DNA from: Gemmatimonas sp.
GTDB taxonomy: Bacteria; Gemmatimonadota; Gemmatimonadetes; Gemmatimonadales; Gemmatimonadaceae
NCBI GenBank assembly: GCA_011390805.1
Contig: JAABRT010000034.1
Span: 1-35,079, forward strand
DNA: 35,079 nucleotides
Direction: 5' to 3'
Positions 23,494-30,953 of this stretch are shown piece after piece. Made by a program: the position numbers and the translations under genes. How positions within the stretch are numbered: position 1 is the stretch's first letter; every line of letters begins with the position of its first letter. Below the pieces are notes generated by a model, which was not told where the DNA came from, ran no database searches, and was given only the letters and a program-made list of their open reading frames with translations.

Positions 23494-24684
23494 TTACACC
23501 GCTGTGGTGTGCGCCAGCTCTTCCGGGTGTCGGCGAAACCAGCTGGCAACGAGGTAGAACTCGTCAAGGTCGTGCATGGGGACATCGGATCCCTTCGGAT
23601 CGGCACCGTGGAAAATGCGTGAGGTGAGCAGTGCCAATGCACGCTCGTCGGCCTCACATGTGGGCGCCGGCACATCGGCACGTACCGTGCCGCGACGGAT
23701 GAGGTATACGCGTCCACCTTCACCGCTGCTGTCCCGTGCGTTGTAACGGAAGGTGAGCCGGTCCATGCTGGCCTGGAAGCGGGATACCCTGCCAAACAGC
23801 CAGTCCAGCCGTTGCGCCTTGTCACGCCAGACGGCAGCGCGCTCAAAGTGCATGTCTGCTGACGCAGTCATCATGCGCATGCGTGCTTCACGCAATGGCG
23901 TGTCATCGCGTGCATCAAGAAAGCGGCGTACCAGCTGTACGCCAGCAGCGTACGTTTCAAACGACCCACCACCAATGCACGGACCGGGGCAACTTCCCAC
24001 TTCGGCGCGCAGGCATCCGGGTGTGCGGGAGCGGTTGGAGCGACGCGTTGGCGTCTGATCGGCGAACCACAGCGTGCGGGGTGATTGCACAGCTTGTGCA
24101 TCATCGATCGCACAATCACGCACACCCGTAAGTTCGGCCAATGTGTGCACCGCGTCACGCAGATCGTGCACGCGACGGAACGGTCCCCACAACCCCTCCG
24201 CCTGCGCGTCATCGGTACGACGCACGACGCGCAGCCCCGGCGCTGGACCGCGTGTCAGGGCCACATAGGCGCGCGGCCATTCGTCGCTCACCATGGCGCT
24301 GTTGAAGTGCGGACGCAGCTGTTTAATAAGCCGCAGTTCGTCGAGCAGCGCGCCAAACTCGTTCGGCGCGTACGACCACTCCACAGCAAATGCGTGCCGG
24401 AGAATGCGCGCCGACTTGTTGCGTCGTCCTTTGGCGCGGAAGTACGAGAGCAGTCGCGTGCGCAACGCGCGTGATTTGCCGACGTAGATCACGCGTCCGC
24501 CTTCGGCGAGCATGCGATATGTACCGGGGCGGTTCTCGCACGACGCTTTGATGTGGGTAAGCAATGCCATCCGCTGCGCTTTCGTTGCGCGTCCGGAGTT
24601 CCGGACTACAAGCGCGGGCTCAGCGGTGTTCGGCGCGGGTGTTGCGGCGGGCCGTGAATGTGGCATTGCGCGAATGATAATCAT
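23494..24684 (-). CDS. UvrC-like GIY-YIG nuclease (no RNase H half)
   Basis: A 396-residue protein from ATG 24682-24684; TTG 24690 and ATG 24666 are alternatives. The GIY-YIG core appears as GTYRM, then VIYVGKSRALRTRLLSYF, and NEFGALLDELRLIKQLRPHF, which keep the Arg and Glu equivalent to the catalytic pair of UvrC. It also has the UvrC Cys patch (CLRAEVGSCPGPCIGG) and a UVR-like helix (FERAAVWRDKAQRLDWLF). It ends where UvrC would begin its second endonuclease and HhH domains, so it is nearer to Cho in plan, though longer. It probably makes a 3' incision in nucleotide excision repair. The photolyase gene is 40 bp upstream on the same strand, suggesting a repair operon. Confidence 0.88.
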   Translation of the reverse strand: MIIIRAMPHSRPAATPAPNTAEPALVVRNSGRATKAQRMALLTHIKASCENRPGTYRMLAEGGRVIYVGKSRALRTRLLSYFRAKGRRNKSARILRHAFAVEWSYAPNEFGALLDELRLIKQLRPHFNSAMVSDEWPRAYVALTRGPAPGLRVVRRTDDAQAEGLWGPFRRVHDLRDAVHTLAELTGVRDCAIDDAQAVQSPRTLWFADQTPTRRSNRSRTPGCLRAEVGSCPGPCIGGGSFETYAAGVQLVRRFLDARDDTPLREARMRMMTASADMHFERAAVWRDKAQRLDWLFGRVSRFQASMDRLTFRYNARDSSGEGGRVYLIRRGTVRADVPAPTCEADERALALLTSRIFHGADPKGSDVPMHDLDEFYLVASWFRRHPEELAHTTAV

Positions 24685-24724
24685 GGCCAACCGCGCACAT
24701 CAGCCACGGTCCGCAACTACCCGA

Positions 24725-26317
24725 TTACCGGGACGAGGCCGCCGACCACGTGGTATCCCACTCCAACCCATCACGGAACGACTGCGCCTGACGGCGAATC
24801 TGCACCAGTTCCGGCTCCGCGATACGGTCGAGATTGCGAATCATCATGGCCATGCGCGGATGATTGGCAAAGCGCTCACGGTGGCGAGCGAGAAAGTCCC
24901 AGTACAGCGTGGTGAACGGACAGGCCGTGTCACCGGTGCGTTGCTTGGGATCGTAGGTGCACTGTGCGCAATGATTGCCCATGCGCTGGATGTACGCGCC
25001 GGTGCTGACGTACGGCTTTGACGCAATCGAACCGCCGTCACCAAACGTGCCCATTCCCGCCACATTCGGCAGCTCCACCCACTCGTAGGCATCGGTAAAG
25101 CCAGCCCAATACCAACGCGAGAGTGCCTCGGGCTTCACCCCCAGCAGCGTGGCAAAATTACTCTGCACCATGAGCCGGTTGATGTGATGCGTGCGTCCGT
25201 GATCCCGCACATGCCGGATGGAATCTGCAAGACAGCGCAGCTCGCACGGTGTGCCCGTTTCATCACTCCCTCCGTACGCTTCACCATCGGGGGCCCAGAA
25301 CCAGCGCGGCAGTTCGTGTTCCGTGTCGAGCGCATTGGCGGTGCGCAGTCCCGGCATCAGTTGCCAGTACATGCCGCGCATGAACTCCCGCCATCCAAGA
25401 ATCTGACGGATGAAGCCTTCAACACTGGCAATGGGAACGTGCCCTTCGCGATACGCGCGTTCAGCACGCTGCACCACTTCGAGCGGATGCAGCAGACCAA
25501 CGTTGATAATTGATGACAACGCCGAGTGCAGCAGTTCGTGTTCGCCATCAACCAACGCGTCTTCATAGGGTCCGAACTCACCCAGACGCTCCGTCACAAA
25601 ACGTTCCAGCCACGCTTTGGCATCACGACGGGTCACGGGCAAACCGAACGAATCTACACTGCCCCAGCGACCGCTCCACGACGCAACCCGCTGCATCTGT
25701 TCCCGTGTGATATCGTCGGGCTCAACATGAAACGGCGCCGGGACGCTCCGGCCTTTGGGCCACGCCTTCCGGTTTTCTGCATCGTAGTTCCAGCGACCAC
25801 CTTCCGGATCGCCGTTCTCATCCATCAACACGTTCCACTTGCGCCGCATTTCGCGGTAAAACCACTCCATGCGATACTCTTTGCGCCCGTCTGCCCATTT
25901 TGCAAACTCCTCGCGCGTGGCAAGAAAGCCACGATCAGGACGCAGCACGAGTTCAACTTTGGTACCGGTCAGTTCGGCGGTGAGTGCTTCGAACTGCTCC
26001 TGCATATCCCACTCCCGCGGCTCGGTTGCCACGATCCGCCGAGCACCTGTCTCACGGGCCAGGGCCGCCAGTCCCTGCGCATACGATTCCGCGCGCTCCA
26101 TGCGCACATTGTAGCCGGCGCGAGTGAGCGCGTCGGCGAAGTGGCGCATCGCCGAAAGGACAAGCACCAGCTTCTGCCGGTGCCATGGCAACGATGCCCC
26201 TTTTTGCACCGATTCCAGCAGCACCACGACCACGTCTTCACGCGGTTCGGCGGGGATTGGCGCAACGGAACGGGAGCATTCCCACGGCGCGACGAACGCC
26301 AAGGTGGGGCGGGTCAT
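24725..26317 (-). CDS. FeS-type bacterial cryptochrome/photolyase ((6-4) photolyase-like)
   Basis: A 530-residue protein from ATG 26315-26317; an in-frame ATG 75 bases upstream would read through an inverted repeat. The N-terminal domain (AFVAPWECSRSV, HRQKLVLVLSAMRHFADAL, ATEPREWDMQ) and the C-terminal FAD domain (SVEGFIRQILGWREFMRGMYW, THHINRLMVQSNFATLLG, WVELPNVAGMGTFGDGG) match the FeS-BCP group. Four Cys are in place for a 4Fe-4S cluster: one in TPCELRC, two in CAQC and one in GDTACPF. Members such as Agrobacterium PhrB repair (6-4) photoproducts; light-sensing is the alternative. It is followed by the UvrC-like gene. Confidence 0.94.
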   Translation of the reverse strand: MTRPTLAFVAPWECSRSVAPIPAEPREDVVVVLLESVQKGASLPWHRQKLVLVLSAMRHFADALTRAGYNVRMERAESYAQGLAALARETGARRIVATEPREWDMQEQFEALTAELTGTKVELVLRPDRGFLATREEFAKWADGRKEYRMEWFYREMRRKWNVLMDENGDPEGGRWNYDAENRKAWPKGRSVPAPFHVEPDDITREQMQRVASWSGRWGSVDSFGLPVTRRDAKAWLERFVTERLGEFGPYEDALVDGEHELLHSALSSIINVGLLHPLEVVQRAERAYREGHVPIASVEGFIRQILGWREFMRGMYWQLMPGLRTANALDTEHELPRWFWAPDGEAYGGSDETGTPCELRCLADSIRHVRDHGRTHHINRLMVQSNFATLLGVKPEALSRWYWAGFTDAYEWVELPNVAGMGTFGDGGSIASKPYVSTGAYIQRMGNHCAQCTYDPKQRTGDTACPFTTLYWDFLARHRERFANHPRMAMMIRNLDRIAEPELVQIRRQAQSFRDGLEWDTTWSAASSR

Positions 26318-26324
26318 GACTGCG

Positions 26325-26384
26325 TGACGTTGAGGGACATGGCGAAAAACGAGCCGATGGTCTGACGACGTTCCCTCAACGTCA
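26325..26384. promoter_or_regulatory. 13-bp inverted repeat upstream of photolyase
   Basis: TGACGTTGAGGGA (26325-26337) and TCCCTCAACGTCA (26372-26384) are perfect inverted repeats with a 34-nt spacer, filling most of the 95-bp gap between the small membrane gene and the photolyase start. The near arm ends seven bases before the ATG. No T-run is present. It could be a two-site operator or a long mRNA hairpin. Confidence 0.6.
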
Positions 26385-26412
26385 GCATGCAACTAGCGGG
26401 AAGTCCGCACGC

Positions 26413-26847
26413 TCATACGCGGAAGTGATCGGGGCGCCACTGGCGAATGCTCTGCTTGATGGCTTTGCCACTGGCGAACTTGCCGGCCAGCACGTCGCGC
26501 ACCAACGGTTCAAGCTCAGCGTCACTGGCAAAGCGCAGCGCAATCAGCTGACGTTCTGTAAGCTCCGGAATTCGCGCTGCCAAGTCGGCCGGCAAGCGCT
26601 TCTCGAGACGCAAACGTTCTTCAAGTCGAATAATCCGGTCCTGCGCGCGCAACGGGAACAACCGCGAGAACGCGTACACACCAAACAGCGCACCGGCACC
26701 AACAAGCTCATGAAGGCTGTCCAGATCACGCGCCGAGAATGCCCGCGTGAGGCTCCACACCAGATACACGATGGTGAGTGGGCCGGTGATGTAGTGAAAC
26801 CCCGGCACCATCTGCGCGTGATTGGCAAACGACTGTGGCTTGTTCAT
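26413..26847 (-). CDS. Small membrane protein (DUF6526-like)
   Basis: A 144-residue protein whose ATG shares one base with the transketolase stop (TGATG), implying coupled translation. Two hydrophobic segments (FHYITGPLTIVYLVWSL and LVGAGALFGVYAFSRLF) form a hairpin in the membrane. A cytoplasmic helical tail follows (RIIRLEERLRLEKRLPADL, ERQLIALRFASDAELEPLVR). The pattern matches DUF6526 as I remember it, a family of unknown function. Coupling to transketolase is conspicuous but unexplained. Confidence 0.6.
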   Translation of the reverse strand: MNKPQSFANHAQMVPGFHYITGPLTIVYLVWSLTRAFSARDLDSLHELVGAGALFGVYAFSRLFPLRAQDRIIRLEERLRLEKRLPADLAARIPELTERQLIALRFASDAELEPLVRDVLAGKFASGKAIKQSIRQWRPDHFRV

Positions 26848-28874
26848 CAGGCTTCCTTGCGCAGCAGCGCCGATGCCTCAGCCGCCACATGTGCGGCGGT
26901 GATTCCGTACTCGCGGAACAGCACACTCGCCGGCGCACTGGCTCCAAAACCGTCGATTCCGACAATGGCGCCGTTGTCACCCACCCAGCGATACCACGAC
27001 ATGGAGTGGCCTGCTTCAACGGCAACCCGTGGTACACCGGCGGGCAGCACACGCGCACGATACGACTCGTCCTGCTGTGCGAACAGCTCGAGACTTGGCA
27101 CACTCACCACACGAACGCGCGTACCGGCCGATTCGAGTGCAGACGCCGCGTTCAGCGCCACACCAACCTCGCTACCCGACGACATGATCACGACCTGCGG
27201 CTCGCCGCCATCGGTCTGTTGCAACACGTACGCACCATGACATACGCCGGTACGCGCGCGCTCGGCGATATCAAGCCACGGCAGCTTCTGCCGTGACAAC
27301 ACCAACGCAACCGGCCCGCCGCGATGCGCCACCGCAATCTTCCACGACTCCACCACTTCCGCTGCGTCCGCCGGTCGAAGCACCGTCAGCCCCGGAATGC
27401 AGCGCAGGCTCGTGAGATGCTCAATAGGCTGATGCGTAGGCCCGTCTTCGCCCAGTCCGATAGAGTCGTGCGTGAACACGTAAATCACGCGCTGCTTCAT
27501 GAGAGCCGCCAGGCGAATCGCGGGTCGCATGTAGTCGGCGAATACCAGGAAGGTGCCACCGAACGGAATGCTGCCGCCGTGCAACGCAACGCCGTTCATG
27601 ATCGCGCCCATACCATGTTCGCGAATGCCATAGTGCACGTAGCGGCCTTCGGGGTGTGCGGCACTGAACGCGACTTCACCCTTGAGTTGCGTGAGATTGG
27701 AACCGGTCAGATCTGCTGAGCCACCAAGCAGCTCCGGGAGCGCCGGCGCAAGCGCCGCCAGCACCGTCCCGCTGGCGGCACGACTGGCCACCGATCCTGT
27801 GGCCGCATCAAAGCTCGGCAGGCACTCTTCCCATCCATCGGGCAGGTCACCACGCATGCGACGCTCAAGCTCCGACGCGAGGGCTGCGTTGGCGTCGCGG
27901 TATGCATGCCAGCGCTGCAGCCATTCCACGCGTGTGTTTGCACGTTCCGCAACAGCGTCACGCCAATGCGCCGCTGCCTCGGAGGGAACGTGAAACGGTT
28001 CGCGGCTGGGCCACGCGTAGGCCGTCTTGGTGAGTTCAATTTCCGCCGCACCAAGCGGTTCGCCGTGTGCCTTGGCCGTGTCGGCGCGGTTTGGTGAGCC
28101 GAAGCCGATGATCGTGCGCGTGACAACAAGAGTGGGTCGCTCGGTGTCAGCCTTGGCCTCGGCGATCACGCGATCAATCGCCGCCTGATCGTTTACATCG
28201 TCAAGGTGCAGCACCTGCCATCCGTACGCAGAAAAGCGACCTGTGACATCGTCACTGCAGGTGAGATCGGTGCGACCGTCAATCGTGATGCGGTTGTCGT
28301 CAAAAAAGCCAATCAACTTGCCGAGCTTGAAGTGGCCGGCGAAAGAGGCCGCCTCGTGCGAGATGCCTTCCATGAGGCAACCGTCGCCGGCAATGAAATA
28401 CGTGTAGTGATTAATGACATCGTGATGATCACGATTGAAACGCGCCGCAAGGTGCTTTTCGGCCAGCGCAAATCCTACGGCGTTGGCAAAGCCCTGACCC
28501 AACGGACCGGTGGTGGTCTCCACACCTTCCGTGTGCCCGAACTCCGGGTGTCCGGGTGTCTTCGATTCCCACTGGCGAAAGTTTCTGATGTCATCCAGCG
28601 AAAGGTCGTAGCCGGAGAGGTGCAGCGATGCGTAGAGCAGCATTGACGCGTGACCGACAGAGAGCACGAAGCGATCGCGATCAATCCAGTCGGCGTTGCC
28701 TGGGTCATGGCGCAGGTGACGCGTGTAGAGCGCGTACGCGAGCGGCGCCAGCGCCATGGGCGTGCCGGGGTGCCCGGATTCCGCCTGCTGCACGGCGTCC
28801 ATGGCAAGTGTGCGTACGGTATCGATGGCCAGCCGCGACGTGGCGTCGGGCGTGGAAGATGCAGAAACTGACAC
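26847..28874 (-). CDS. tkt: Transketolase
   Basis: A 675-residue protein from GTG 28872-28874 with GGAG eight bases upstream. It moves two-carbon units between sugar phosphates in the pentose phosphate pathway and supplies erythrose 4-phosphate, the DAHP synthase substrate. Motifs: AESGHPGTPMALAPLAYALY, the thiamine diphosphate site GDGCLMEGISHEAASFAGH with later NR, THDSIGLGEDGPTHQPIEHL in the pyrimidine domain and a regular C-terminal domain. Length is typical. It probably leads a minus-strand operon with the small membrane protein and photolyase. A structured leader ending in a U7 terminator precedes it by 25 bases. Confidence 0.97.
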   Translation of the reverse strand: MSVSASSTPDATSRLAIDTVRTLAMDAVQQAESGHPGTPMALAPLAYALYTRHLRHDPGNADWIDRDRFVLSVGHASMLLYASLHLSGYDLSLDDIRNFRQWESKTPGHPEFGHTEGVETTTGPLGQGFANAVGFALAEKHLAARFNRDHHDVINHYTYFIAGDGCLMEGISHEAASFAGHFKLGKLIGFFDDNRITIDGRTDLTCSDDVTGRFSAYGWQVLHLDDVNDQAAIDRVIAEAKADTERPTLVVTRTIIGFGSPNRADTAKAHGEPLGAAEIELTKTAYAWPSREPFHVPSEAAAHWRDAVAERANTRVEWLQRWHAYRDANAALASELERRMRGDLPDGWEECLPSFDAATGSVASRAASGTVLAALAPALPELLGGSADLTGSNLTQLKGEVAFSAAHPEGRYVHYGIREHGMGAIMNGVALHGGSIPFGGTFLVFADYMRPAIRLAALMKQRVIYVFTHDSIGLGEDGPTHQPIEHLTSLRCIPGLTVLRPADAAEVVESWKIAVAHRGGPVALVLSRQKLPWLDIAERARTGVCHGAYVLQQTDGGEPQVVIMSSGSEVGVALNAASALESAGTRVRVVSVPSLELFAQQDESYRARVLPAGVPRVAVEAGHSMSWYRWVGDNGAIVGIDGFGASAPASVLFREYGITAAHVAAEASALLRKEA

Positions 28875-28899
28875 GGATTACTCCGGTGGAGTCGAAGAC

Positions 28900-28947
28900 A
28901 AAAAAATGGGCTGTAGCGCAACCCCCATCGGGTCATGCTCAGCCCAT
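28900..28947 (-). terminator. Strong terminator directly before transketolase
   Basis: On the minus strand ATGGGCTG (28947-28940) pairs with CAGCCCAT (28913-28906), with an inner stem GGGT/ACCC-type pairing (28933-28930 with 28924-28921), then seven U (28906-28900). Only 25 bases separate the U-run from the transketolase GTG, too few for a promoter. A second copy of the 5' arm, TTGGGCT, lies just upstream (28959-28953). Confidence 0.8.
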
Positions 28948-28968
28948 AAACTTAGCCCAAACGCCTCG

Positions 28969-29037
28969 CTCGGGGGACCGAGGGCGCAGATGCGTGTGGT
29001 ACTCACGCACCTGGGGGTGAGCGTGTTCAGGCGCTCA
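28969..29037 (-). promoter_or_regulatory. Structured leader with three further hairpins upstream of the tkt terminator
   Basis: Perfect small stems are seen at 29018-29037 (TGAGCG/CGCTCA, loop 8), 28991-29009 (TGCGTG/CACGCA, loop 7) and 28969-28982 (CTCGG/CCGAG, loop 4). Together with the terminator they fold nearly the whole interval between the DinB-like stop and transketolase. This density of stems suggests a cis-acting RNA. Confidence 0.4.
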
Positions 29038-29569
29038 GGTACAGTTCGCGTGTGAGGCGCAGATGGTGATCCATATGACCGGCAATCATCCATGCGAGGG
29101 CTCGTGCCGACACGTCCCGCCCGCTGGCCACTGTTCGGCGGGCGAGCGCGTTCTGATCAAGTGGGGAGAGCAGCGCCATCGTGGATGCGCGCACGGCTCC
29201 GAACTCGATGATCACGCTGGCCAGCGTGCGCTCGTTGGCGCCGGAAAACGGTACCCACTCGTCCTGCTCATAGCCGGGCAGCGGTGTGCGATCGCCACGC
29301 GCCGCACGCAACAGTCGATACGCGAACACCCGCTCGGAATCGATGGTGTGCACCAGCGACTCAAGCAACGTCCATTTACCGGCGGCGTAGGAGTGCGTGG
29401 CGACATCAGGCGTCACGCCGTCGAGCAGCGCAGCCAGATCAGCCGGCTGCCGCGCCAGCAAAGCGGTGAGATCGGCCAACCCGTGGCGCGCGATCGCCTG
29501 TTCGGCGGCGTCAATGTACGTGAGCGCGTACGTGGGATGTTCATCGGAAGCAGGGCGCGGAATATGCAT
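29027..29569 (-). CDS. DinB-like (DUF664/YfiT) metal-dependent protein
   Basis: A 180-residue protein from ATG 29567-29569, typical length for a four-helix DinB fold. The first metal His is in SLVHTIDSERVFAYRLLR and the second pair in MIAGHMDHHLRLTRELY, the expected H-x3-D/H arrangement. TLASVIIEFGAVRASTMALL is the third helix. Family members bind nickel or zinc and act as thiol S-transferases for mycothiol or bacillithiol, or have unknown roles. The stop overlaps the first hairpin of the transketolase leader. Confidence 0.9.
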   Translation of the reverse strand: MHIPRPASDEHPTYALTYIDAAEQAIARHGLADLTALLARQPADLAALLDGVTPDVATHSYAAGKWTLLESLVHTIDSERVFAYRLLRAARGDRTPLPGYEQDEWVPFSGANERTLASVIIEFGAVRASTMALLSPLDQNALARRTVASGRDVSARALAWMIAGHMDHHLRLTRELYLSA

Positions 29570-29628
29570 AGCCCCAATCTATGCCACCGCCACGCGCTCC
29601 GCCCTGCCCACATGCTGCACGTGCACAG

Positions 29629-30834
29629 CTATTCAGCCGACGCGCCACCCAAACGCTCAATCACGGCGGCCAGACAGACGTCGGCCGCTTCAGCCGAGGG
29701 GGTGCTGCCCTGGGCCAGCGTTGGTGTACCGCCCCCACGTCCACCTGCCGCGGCCAATACCTCGCGAAGCAGCGCGGCACAATCAATGCCTGAATCACTG
29801 CTGGACGCAAGCAAGATCGCCGGCGGTGTGACGGCGGCAACCGCGTACACGGCCCGACTGCCGCTCACAAACTGCTGCGCAAAGGCCTGACGCGATTTCA
29901 CCGGGAGGTCGGTCAGTCGGTCTACATGCAGTCGCAAGTCCCTGCTGTTGGCCGGCGTCGCCGAGAGCAGCGCCTGCGCCTCGTAACGGTCCAACTGAGC
30001 GCGCAATGCGGTGCAGGTCTTTTCGCTGGTGAGCAGCGCATCACGCTGCGCCTGAACAAGTCCCGGCAAATCATCGGCCGTTGCCGACAACGCGGCCGCT
30101 GCCTCGGTGAGCAGCGTTGCGTCAATGCGCGCCCGCCGGACGGCGCGCATACCACAGCGAAACTGTACGCGCACTGTATCACGAACCTTTTCCGTGCCAC
30201 GCAGCAGCACCGGTCCGATCATGCCAGTGCTGGTCACATGCGTCCCGCCGCAGGCGTTGCGATCAATGCCTTCAATGGTCACAATGCGCAGCGCACCCTG
30301 ACGGGTTGATGGCTTGCGCAATCCCTGCGCCGACGCCGCGTCTTCGTAGGAGACGGTCACAGGCAAGTCGTCGGTCACCAGCTCGTTCACCATCTGCTCA
30401 GCCTCGCTCAGGGCACTCGCTGATACGGCGTTGCTGCGCAGATCAAGCGTGCACCATTCGCGGCCGATGTGTATGCTCACCGTGGGCCAGCCAAACCGAT
30501 CTTCCAGAATGGCCGACAGCAAATGCTGGCCGCTGTGCTGCTGCGTGTGGTCGCGCCGCCGGGCACCATCGACGACGCCGCGCACACGGTCGGCACTGGT
30601 GGGCAGCGCAGCTGCGAGGTGGTGCACCACGTCGTTACCATCTTCCGTAACGTCAATCACCTCGATGTCGTGCAGCGTGCCAATGTCGTGCGGCTGACCG
30701 CCCGATGTCGGGTAGAACGCCGTCTGATCAAGTACCACTGCTGTGCGCTCGTCGTTACAACGCAGCACGCCCGCTTCAAAGCGGAGAAGCGCCGGATGGT
30801 CGAAATACAGTCGCTGTGTTGCTGTATGATGCAT
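29629..30834 (-). CDS. Alanyl-tRNA editing protein (AlaX type with C-terminal DHHA1 domain)
   Basis: A 401-residue protein from ATG 30832-30834. It holds an AlaRS-like editing domain: VLDQTAFYPTSGGQPHDIG, the H-x3-H site DHTQQHSGQHLLSAIL, and CGGTHVTSTGMIG with the third and fourth zinc ligands. A coiled region (RAQLDRYEAQ) follows, then a DHHA1/C-Ala domain ending in GGRGGGTPTLAQG. It should hydrolyse Ser-tRNA-Ala or Gly-tRNA-Ala and lacks the aminoacylation domain. This is the long AlaX plan. It is divergent from the S41 protease gene with 119 bp between starts. Confidence 0.93.
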   Translation of the reverse strand: MHHTATQRLYFDHPALLRFEAGVLRCNDERTAVVLDQTAFYPTSGGQPHDIGTLHDIEVIDVTEDGNDVVHHLAAALPTSADRVRGVVDGARRRDHTQQHSGQHLLSAILEDRFGWPTVSIHIGREWCTLDLRSNAVSASALSEAEQMVNELVTDDLPVTVSYEDAASAQGLRKPSTRQGALRIVTIEGIDRNACGGTHVTSTGMIGPVLLRGTEKVRDTVRVQFRCGMRAVRRARIDATLLTEAAAALSATADDLPGLVQAQRDALLTSEKTCTALRAQLDRYEAQALLSATPANSRDLRLHVDRLTDLPVKSRQAFAQQFVSGSRAVYAVAAVTPPAILLASSSDSGIDCAALLREVLAAAGGRGGGTPTLAQGSTPSAEAADVCLAAVIERLGGASAE

Positions 30835-30953
30835 GCGTGGTGGTCGCTTGACGTTGGAACGGACGGAGAGGAGTTTGCGGCAGGTGCGCAGCTGACAACG
30901 GAGAAATATCGTCGCGCATCAAACCGACCGATCGCATTCCCCACAACTACGCC

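Noticed and set aside
28475..28936. Leader peptide overlapping the transketolase start (MTRWGLRYSPFF on the minus strand)
   Set aside because: The frame runs on for 153 codons out of phase through tkt, unlike a short leader, and has no Shine-Dalgarno.
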